From Luminiphilus sp. (GTDB taxonomy: Bacteria; Pseudomonadota; Gammaproteobacteria; Pseudomonadales; Halieaceae), in NCBI GenBank assembly GCA_029251065.1, contig JAQXEB010000068.1:1-7127 (forward strand): a stretch of 7,127 nucleotides of DNA, given 5' to 3'. The translations under genes and the position numbers were made by a program. The first letter of the stretch is position 1. Every line of letters begins with the position of its first letter. Positions 1 to 5,125 of the stretch are shown in pieces. Under the pieces are notes generated by a model. The model was not told the DNA's origin and did no database searches. It saw only the letters and a list, made by a program, of their open reading frames with translations.

Positions 1-178
1 CCCCGTCGGTGATTTATTGTGCCGAGCGGTGGTTGAAACGCCGGTAAATCTTAATACCGAGCAGAAAGAACTCTTGGATAAGTTCCGAACCAGCTTGGGT
101 GCTGCTGGAGAGCAATCGCCGCGTCAATCCAGTTTTTTTGACGGCGTAAAAAGCTTCTTTGAGGGACTCAACGGATGA
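1..178 (+). CDS. dnaJ: Chaperone protein DnaJ, C-terminal end (partial)
   Basis: This is the last 58 codons of DnaJ (Hsp40), the cytoplasmic co-chaperone that delivers unfolded clients to DnaK and stimulates its ATPase. The 5' part lies outside the window; the first full codon begins at base 2. The visible residues include GDLLCRAVVETPVNLN followed by a TEQKELLDKF helix, which match the end of C-terminal substrate-binding domain II and the start of the dimerisation segment of DnaJ. The J domain and zinc-finger region cannot be seen. The tail ends FFDGVKSFFEGLNG, an amphipathic ending common in gammaproteobacterial DnaJ. The stop TGA (176-178) overlaps the start codon of dapB, so the two are very likely co-transcribed and translationally coupled. 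Identity is from remembered family conservation. Confidence 0.93.
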   Translation, partial: PVGDLLCRAVVETPVNLNTEQKELLDKFRTSLGAAGEQSPRQSSFFDGVKSFFEGLNG

Positions 179-966
179 CACTGCGGGTCGCAGTCACCGG
201 TGCCGGCGGTCGAATGGGCCGCGCTGTTGCGCAGGCAGTTATGTCCGACGCAAACGCCACTTTAGTGAGTGTTTGTGCTCGTAACGCTAGCGACCTTGTC
301 GGTAAAAGCGTCGCATCGGCGTTGGGTATTGATATTCCCGACCTGCGCATTGGTGGCACGCTGGATCTCAGTAATGTAGATGTCGTTATTGATTTTACAT
401 TGCCCGAATCCAGTCTTGCGTACGCTCAACAGTGCGCGGTGGCCGGGGTTCCGATTGTAATGGGCACCACGGGTTTCACAGATGAGCAGCGAGCGACGTT
501 AGACGAGTGCTTAGGCTCAGTAGCGAGCTGTCGCGCTGCAAACTTCAGTACTGGCGTCAACTTGGCGTACCGGCTGCTTGAGCTGTCGGCAAAGGTGCTC
601 GGCGATGCCGCCGACATTGAAATCCATGAGGCGCATCACAAGCACAAAATTGACGCGCCATCGGGTACTGCGCTGGCCATGGGTGACGCAATTGCCCAGA
701 CCATGGGCACTGACCTGAGTCAGGTGGCGCGGTACGACCGGTCGTCAAATCGTGAGTCGGGGACGATTGGGTTTTCCGTCACGCGTGCCGGCGATATCGT
801 TGGCGAGCACACGGTGTTGTTCGCTTCAGAGGGCGAGCGACTTGAGATCACGCACAAAGCCAGCAGTCGCAGCGCGTTTGCAACGGGTGCACTCAGAGCG
901 GCGCATTTTATAGCCGACAAGCCAGCAGGTTCTTACACCATGGCCGACGTTTTGGGCCTGTCGTAA
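175..966 (+). CDS. dapB: 4-hydroxy-tetrahydrodipicolinate reductase
   Basis: DapB makes tetrahydrodipicolinate from 4-hydroxy-tetrahydrodipicolinate with NAD(P)H in the cytoplasm, in the diaminopimelate/lysine pathway. The 263-aa protein is close to the usual 265-275. The N-terminal nucleotide-binding motif is GAGGRMG (residues 9-15), GTTG is at 97-100, and the family signature runs E152-A-H-H-K-H-K-I-D-A-P-S-G-T-A166. By alignment with E. coli DapB, H154 is the catalytic His159 equivalent and K158 the Lys163 equivalent. The start is fixed by the ATGA overlap with dnaJ, the GAGG at 161-164 inside the dnaJ end, and the nucleotide-binding motif starting only a few residues in. The dnaJ-dapB order is common in Gammaproteobacteria, but there carAB usually follows and here cnoX does. 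All key residues are present and no damage is seen. Confidence 0.97.
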   Translation: MTLRVAVTGAGGRMGRAVAQAVMSDANATLVSVCARNASDLVGKSVASALGIDIPDLRIGGTLDLSNVDVVIDFTLPESSLAYAQQCAVAGVPIVMGTTGFTDEQRATLDECLGSVASCRAANFSTGVNLAYRLLELSAKVLGDAADIEIHEAHHKHKIDAPSGTALAMGDAIAQTMGTDLSQVARYDRSSNRESGTIGFSVTRAGDIVGEHTVLFASEGERLEITHKASSRSAFATGALRAAHFIADKPAGSYTMADVLGLS

Positions 967-978
967 CGAGGAGTTCCT

Positions 979-1827
979 ATGCACGTTATTGATATCGATG
1001 AAAATAATGCTCAGCAATACTTGATTGATGAGTCGTTTAATCGACCGGTTGTCGTCGACTTCTGGGCCGATTGGTGTGCTCCATGCAAACAACTCATGCC
1101 ACTGCTTGAAAAGCTCGCCGACGAATACGCGGGCGCCTTTCTCCTGGCCAAGATCAATGCTGATGAGCAGCAGGGTATTTCTGGTCAGCTGGGCGTGCGG
1201 AGCCTTCCGACGGTAATGGTGTTTAAAGATGGTCAGCCGGTAGACGGTTTTGCCGGTGCACAGCCCGAGACTGCGGTGCGTGAATTACTGCAAAAGCACT
1301 TGCCCTCGCCATGGGATGCGAAAGTGGCGGAGGCCACGGAGCTGCTTGATCAGGGCGATACTGCGAGCGCCGTTGGACTACTGCGAAGTGCGTGGGAAGA
1401 GTCCAACAAGTTACTAGAGATCACATTGGCATATGCGGGTGCGCTGTTAGAAGCGAATCGTTTGGATGAGTCCGAGGCCGTATTGGATGAGGTTCGCTTG
1501 GTCGATAGAGACGCTCTACATGAGCAACTCATGGCGCAGATTGAGCTGAAGCGAGTCGCAGGAAAGTCACCCGAAATAGCCGCACTTGAGGCCGAGCTGT
1601 TGGCAGATGAAGCGGATCATGCCGTCAGAGTGAAGTTGGCGGTGCAACTGACGACCGACGCCCACCATCGTGATGCGCTGGATCATTTGTTGACGGTGTT
1701 GCGGGCAGACCGCGACTGGAACAATGGAGAGGCCAAGCGCTTGTACCTCGACACGATTGCCTCAATTGGAAAGGGTGATCCCTTGGCCGCAGAGTATCAG
1801 CGTAAACTCTTTTCTATACTGTATTAA
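979..1827 (+). CDS. cnoX: CnoX/YbbN-type chaperedoxin (thioredoxin fold plus TPR-like domain)
   Basis: The protein has two parts. Residues 1-108 are a thioredoxin domain with VVDFWADWCAPCK, the redox pair C33/C36 and the cis-proline P77 in RSLPT. Residues ~115-282 are an alpha-helical TPR-like region rich in Ala, Leu and Glu. The architecture and the 282-aa length match CnoX (YbbN, E. coli ~284 aa), a holdase that guards proteins from oxidative aggregation and passes them to DnaK/DnaJ and GroEL. There is no signal peptide, so it should be cytoplasmic. E. coli CnoX has lost the first cysteine, whereas this protein keeps CAPC (CGPC in thioredoxin 1), so disulfide chemistry is possible. The start is supported by AGGAG at 969-973, five bases before ATG. 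It lies 12 nt after dapB and so close to dnaJ, which fits a shared folding role. The alternative is a generic tetratricopeptide thioredoxin. Confidence 0.9.
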   Translation: MHVIDIDENNAQQYLIDESFNRPVVVDFWADWCAPCKQLMPLLEKLADEYAGAFLLAKINADEQQGISGQLGVRSLPTVMVFKDGQPVDGFAGAQPETAVRELLQKHLPSPWDAKVAEATELLDQGDTASAVGLLRSAWEESNKLLEITLAYAGALLEANRLDESEAVLDEVRLVDRDALHEQLMAQIELKRVAGKSPEIAALEAELLADEADHAVRVKLAVQLTTDAHHRDALDHLLTVLRADRDWNNGEAKRLYLDTIASIGKGDPLAAEYQRKLFSILY

Positions 1828-1857
1828 CACGCGGAGATCACACGGGCGCCTTAACAC

Positions 1858-1876
1858 CTTTTTTCTTGCAAAAAAG
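1858..1876. repeat. AT-rich 7-bp inverted repeat overlapping the -35 region
   Basis: CTTTTTT (1858-1864) and AAAAAAG (1870-1876) are exact reverse complements separated by five bases (CTTGC). The dyad covers the proposed -35 hexamer at 1866-1871. It could be a regulator-binding dyad, a curved A-tract upstream element, or a weak transcription end for the cnoX unit. It has only one GC pair per arm, so it is a poor intrinsic terminator. The repeat is seen directly; its role is not known. Confidence 0.4.
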
Positions 1877-1894
1877 TACCAAAACGCCTAGATT
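1866..1894 (+). promoter_or_regulatory. Candidate sigma70 promoter for the acyl-CoA dehydrogenase-aceK operon
   Basis: TTGCAA (1866-1871) and TAGATT (1889-1894) each match 4 of 6 consensus positions and are separated by exactly 17 bases. They lie in the only sizeable intergenic gap and directly upstream of a run of closely spaced genes. Transcription would start near 1901-1903 and give a leader of about 70 nt before the ATG at 1974. Both hexamers are imperfect and the region is AT-rich, so a chance match is possible. No experimental start site is available. Confidence 0.45.
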
Positions 1895-1927
1895 CTCCCC
1901 GTTGAAAAAACCTACTCAAGGTTCAAA

Positions 1928-1949
1928 TTCGTCGGCATTCCTCGACGAA
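1928..1949. promoter_or_regulatory. Inverted repeat in the predicted leader (possible operator or mRNA hairpin)
   Basis: TTCGTCG (1928-1934) and CGACGAA (1943-1949) are perfect 7-base reverse complements with an 8-base spacer, and an extra G-U pair could form inside. It lies between the candidate promoter and the Shine-Dalgarno GGGAG at 1961-1965. At DNA level it could be a repressor operator (TetR- or GntR-type sites often have such symmetry); at RNA level a short stem-loop that leaves the ribosome site free. It does not match the FadR or PsrA sites as I recall them. There is no following U tract, so it is not a terminator. Confidence 0.4.
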
Positions 1950-1973
1950 CGCACACTCACGGGAGCATAGACA

Positions 1974-3149
1974 ATGGATATTGCATTAGCGGCCGAAGAC
2001 CTCGCGTTTCGCGACGAGGTCTGCAACTTCCTCGACACAGAATTCGATGCTGAGATGCAGGCACACCTGAAATCTAAGGGCACTACGGGAATGGTAGCGT
2101 GGCAGCGAAAGCTTCATGCCAAGGGGTGGGTTGCCCCAAACTGGCCCGAAGCGCACGGTGGCACAGGCTGGACAGCCACACAGAAGTACATCTGGGAGTC
2201 GGAGCGATCACTGCGCGGTATTCCCGACGTGGTCCCTTTTGGGCTCGTGATGGTCGCGAATGTGATCATGGGCTTTGGCTCTGACGAGCAGAAAGAGTAT
2301 TTCTTGCCGCGAATATTAAACAGTGACGACTGGTGGTGTCAGGGGTACTCAGAGCCCGGCTCCGGTTCTGATCTGGCGAGCTTGAAGACAAAAGCAGAGC
2401 GCGATGGTGATGATTTTATTATTAATGGTGCCAAGATTTGGACCACCTATGCTCAACATGCAGACTGGATTTTCTGTCTGGTTCGGACCGACAACAGCGG
2501 CAAGAAGCAAGAGGGTATTACCTTTATCCTGGTGGACATGAAGTCCGAAGGCATCAAGGTTAACCCGATTATTGGCATCGATAACGAGCACAACCTTAAC
2601 GAGGTTGAGTTTAATAACGTCCGAGTGCCTGCCAAGAATGTCGTGGGCGAGGTCGGTAAGGGCTGGACTGTTGCAAAGGCCCTGTTGGCTCACGAGCGCA
2701 CGGGTATTGCGGGTGTCGCTGACATTAAACGCACGATGCATCTCATTAAAGAGGCGGCTGCCAAGGAAACCAATGGTGGTCAGCGCATGTTAGACGATGC
2801 TGGATTCCAGCAGCGTATGGCTGATATCGAAGTCGAACTGATGGCGCTTGAGTTTACCGAGCTGCGCACGCTGGCGACAATGGCGGCGGGTGGATTCCCC
2901 GGGCCAGAGTCCTCGTTACTCAAGATTAAAGGGACCGAACTCCAGCAAGCGACACAAGAGCTCCGTATGGAATTGGCGGCCTACTACCAAGGCGTTTTAC
3001 CAACCGACATGGATCCGAGCGTTTTAGGACATGAGTTTGGTTCTGACGCACGACGAGCCTTTATGTACGGTCGTGCAGCAACCATTTACGGTGGTTCTAA
3101 TGAGGTCCAAAAGAACATCATCTCCAAGTATGTACTTGGTCTCGAGTAA
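1974..3149 (+). CDS. Acyl-CoA dehydrogenase, large-type subunit (PimC-like, catalytic Glu-bearing)
   Basis: This 391-aa cytoplasmic flavoprotein subunit should form the alpha,beta double bond of an acyl-CoA, passing electrons via FAD to ETF. Family marks are QGYSEPGSGSD (123-133), K154-I-W-T-T-Y and the C-terminal IYGGSNEVQ (371-379). At the medium-chain Glu376 position there is G373, not Glu. Instead the helix HERTGIAG places E241 where isovaleryl-CoA and long-chain enzymes, and ChsE4-type subunits, keep their base. The usual RxxFGxxIxxFQ and QxxGGxG motifs are missing, so it is probably not a self-sufficient homotetramer. It resembles the large subunit of pimeloyl-CoA dehydrogenase. The start has GGGAG at 1961-1965, eight bases upstream. 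The next gene encodes a different ACAD subunit that has the missing motifs. The substrate cannot be read from the sequence; dicarboxylyl-, branched, fatty or steroid side-chain acyl-CoA are all possible. Confidence 0.9.
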   Translation: MDIALAAEDLAFRDEVCNFLDTEFDAEMQAHLKSKGTTGMVAWQRKLHAKGWVAPNWPEAHGGTGWTATQKYIWESERSLRGIPDVVPFGLVMVANVIMGFGSDEQKEYFLPRILNSDDWWCQGYSEPGSGSDLASLKTKAERDGDDFIINGAKIWTTYAQHADWIFCLVRTDNSGKKQEGITFILVDMKSEGIKVNPIIGIDNEHNLNEVEFNNVRVPAKNVVGEVGKGWTVAKALLAHERTGIAGVADIKRTMHLIKEAAAKETNGGQRMLDDAGFQQRMADIEVELMALEFTELRTLATMAAGGFPGPESSLLKIKGTELQQATQELRMELAAYYQGVLPTDMDPSVLGHEFGSDARRAFMYGRAATIYGGSNEVQKNIISKYVLGLE

Positions 3150-3178
3150 GGGCGGATTCCTAACGGAGCAATGACACT

Positions 3179-4318
3179 ATGAACTTCGATTACACAGAAG
3201 AGCAACAAATGGTCCGCGACTCGATCGCGAGATTTGTACAAGACGATTATGACTGGGATACGCGCCGCGCCATTGTGGCCGGTGCAGAAGGCATGAGTCG
3301 TGATAATTGGCAGACCTTTGCCGAGTTGGGGTGGTTGTCTATTCCCTTTGCAGAAGCCGACGGTGGCTTTGGTGGCAGCGTCATCGATTTGTCGGTGGTG
3401 ATGGAGGAGTTGGGTAAAGGCCTTGTGGTTGAACCCTTTTTCCCAACGGTCGTGCTGTTTGGTGGTCTAGTGTCGCGTGCTGGAGATGAAGCGCAGCGCA
3501 CATCAATTCTTGAAAGTGTGATCGGCGGTGAGACCCTGGGTGCGTTTGCTTACGTTGAACGACAGAGTCGCTATGCGCTTAATGACTGTAAGACGTCTGC
3601 TGCTTCCAGTGACGACGGGTACACTTTGAACGGTGAAAAGGTTGTTGTTTTCAATGGTGAGAACGCGGACAAACTGGTCGTACTGGCGCGCACATCCGGT
3701 GAGCAGTTCGACGAGCATGGGTTGTCGCTGTTCTTGGTCGATGCAAACGCACAAGGGGTGTCGAAAGTGCTCTACCCGATGATGGATGCGCAGCGCGTTG
3801 CCAACATTACATTTGATAACGTGCAGCTCGGCGCGGACGCTCTGCTTGGCGACGCAGGTTCGGCGCTCGACATCGTCAACGAGGTCATTCGCGACGCGTT
3901 ACTAGCGCTTGCATCAGAAGCTGTGGGCATTATGGGGACGCTGAACGCGAAGACGCTTGAATACACAAAGACGCGCGAGCAGTTTGGTGTGGCGATTGGC
4001 TCTTTCCAAGCGCTGCAGCACCGCATGGTAGATACCATGATGGCGTTCGAGCAGTCGAAATCATTACTGTTTAAAGCGTTGTGTGAATACGAGATCGATC
4101 CGGCCTCTGCGGACACTACAATTCATGCTCTCAAAGTGTTGATCGATCGTAACAGCAAGCTTGTTTACGGGGAGGCAATTCAGATGCACGGCGGTATGGG
4201 TATTACCGATGAGTTGGATATCGGTCACTACGCAAAACGATTGATGATGATCAATGCGACGCTCGGCGATGGTTCATTCCACCGCAGTAAGTTCATTGAG
4301 CAGACGTACGCCGCTTAA
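3179..4318 (+). CDS. Acyl-CoA dehydrogenase, small-type subunit (PimD-like, FAD-site motifs, no catalytic Glu)
   Basis: This 379-aa protein has the three ACAD domains. The N-terminal helical part starts FDYTEEQQMVRDS and includes FAEADGGFGG. The middle barrel is weakly conserved and lacks the usual EPxxGSD motif. The C-terminal domain has R266-E-Q-F-G, the following FQALQHR, and Q335-M-H-G-G-M-G-I-T-D-E, which in the family contact FAD. Neither catalytic Glu position is acidic: the segment matching IYEG reads ATLGDGS (about G363), and the position matching E241 of the upstream gene is A240. It is therefore most likely the partner of the upstream subunit, as in PimC/PimD or ChsE4/ChsE5, with the active site shared across the interface. 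GGAG at 3165-3168 supports the start; an ATG at 3171 opens only a three-codon frame. The gap to the previous gene is 29 nt. Confidence 0.9.
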   Translation: MNFDYTEEQQMVRDSIARFVQDDYDWDTRRAIVAGAEGMSRDNWQTFAELGWLSIPFAEADGGFGGSVIDLSVVMEELGKGLVVEPFFPTVVLFGGLVSRAGDEAQRTSILESVIGGETLGAFAYVERQSRYALNDCKTSAASSDDGYTLNGEKVVVFNGENADKLVVLARTSGEQFDEHGLSLFLVDANAQGVSKVLYPMMDAQRVANITFDNVQLGADALLGDAGSALDIVNEVIRDALLALASEAVGIMGTLNAKTLEYTKTREQFGVAIGSFQALQHRMVDTMMAFEQSKSLLFKALCEYEIDPASADTTIHALKVLIDRNSKLVYGEAIQMHGGMGITDELDIGHYAKRLMMINATLGDGSFHRSKFIEQTYAA

Positions 4319-4320
4319 TC

Positions 4321-5115
4321 GTGAAGATTCTGGGGAAAGTCTGTGTGGTGACGGGGGGCGCCAGTGGGATTGGTCAGGCGCTCGCACGTCGCTTTGTTAA
4401 TGAAGGGGCTGAGGCAGTTATCATTGCAGACCTCAATGGTGACGCTGTATCTGCCGTCGCCACTGAGATCGGTGCCCGGTCGTTCGCGGTTGATGTGCGT
4501 GACGAGAGTGCCATTGCGACTATGGTGGCGGCAGTCGAAGCTGAGTTTGGACGCATCGATCTATTTTGTTCCAATGCGGGTATTTTGGGCGTCGACGGTG
4601 CACCTTGGTGGGCCACGGGTGCTGAAAATGATCTGTGGCAGCGCATGTGGGAAATCCATGTCATGTCACATGTTTACGCTGCCCGCGCGTGTTTGCCCGC
4701 GATGATTGAGCGCGGCGAAGGATACTTCCTCAACACCGCATCGGCCGCAGGCTTGCTCGCTCAGATCGGTTCAGCACCCTATTCAGTGACTAAGCATGCG
4801 GCGGTTTCATTTGCCGAGAGTCTGGCAATTACACACGGCGATGACGGTATAAAGGTGAGTTGTCTGTGCCCGCAGGCGGTAGACACTGCGATGACGGCAG
4901 GGACCGAGGGCGGTGGTGTGGCCGGTGTTGACGGTATGCTGTCGGCTGACGCCGTTGCTGACGCCGTGATCCTTGGGCTCGAAGCGGAGTCGTTTTTGGT
5001 GTTACCGCACCCCGAGGTTGAGGATTATCGGCAAAATAAAGCACGAAGCTACGACCGATGGCTCGGTGGCATGCGTAAGTTAAGACGTCTGTTCACGGAT
5101 CCGGCTGGCCAGTAG
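4321..5115 (+). CDS. Short-chain dehydrogenase/reductase (SDR), NAD(H)-type, substrate unknown
   Basis: This 264-aa classical SDR should oxidise or reduce an alcohol/ketone in the cytoplasm. The cofactor motif TGGASGIG is at 11-18, D37 at the end of the second strand favours NAD(H) over NADP(H), N85-A-G is present, and the catalytic set is S141, Y154 and K158 in YSVTK. Translation begins at GTG, two bases after the stop of the upstream dehydrogenase subunit. No Shine-Dalgarno is visible, so coupling to upstream translation is likely; no later Met would keep the cofactor motif. Beside two ACAD subunits it could be a 3-hydroxyacyl-CoA dehydrogenase in the same degradation route, but SDR substrate cannot be told from sequence. 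A biosynthetic ketoreductase is the alternative. Confidence 0.9.
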   Translation: MKILGKVCVVTGGASGIGQALARRFVNEGAEAVIIADLNGDAVSAVATEIGARSFAVDVRDESAIATMVAAVEAEFGRIDLFCSNAGILGVDGAPWWATGAENDLWQRMWEIHVMSHVYAARACLPAMIERGEGYFLNTASAAGLLAQIGSAPYSVTKHAAVSFAESLAITHGDDGIKVSCLCPQAVDTAMTAGTEGGGVAGVDGMLSADAVADAVILGLEAESFLVLPHPEVEDYRQNKARSYDRWLGGMRKLRRLFTDPAGQ

Positions 5116-5125
5116 ACTTTCTGGC
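5108..5125 (+). promoter_or_regulatory. Small inverted repeat abutting the aceK start codon
   Basis: GCCAG (5108-5112) and CTGGC (5121-5125) are reverse complements around an 8-base loop that contains the SDR stop codon, and the stem ends right at the aceK ATG. No Shine-Dalgarno is seen for aceK, so a hairpin here could make aceK translation depend on ribosomes finishing the SDR. With only five pairs, chance is a serious alternative. Confidence 0.2.

Noticed and set aside
1858..1876. Intrinsic terminator for the dnaJ-dapB-cnoX unit
   Set aside because: The hairpin arms are T6/A6 with one GC pair each and no GC-rich stem before a U tract, so it is reported only as a dyad.
2349..2741. 130-aa minus-strand open frame inside the first ACAD gene
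   Set aside because: It lies antisense to well-conserved ACAD motifs, has no recognisable domain and no ribosome site context; a shadow frame.
3772..4116. 114-aa minus-strand open frame inside the second ACAD gene
   Set aside because: Antisense to the conserved C-terminal ACAD region with a Ser/Ala-rich, low-information translation typical of a shadow frame.
3179..4318. Second ACAD gene as a decayed pseudogene because the catalytic Glu is absent
   Set aside because: The frame is intact, full length and keeps its FAD motifs, and loss of Glu is expected for the partner subunit of heteromeric ACADs.
4364..4705. 113-aa plus-strand open frame overlapping the SDR gene
   Set aside because: Out of frame with strong SDR motifs (TGxxxGxG, NAG) and no recognisable domain.
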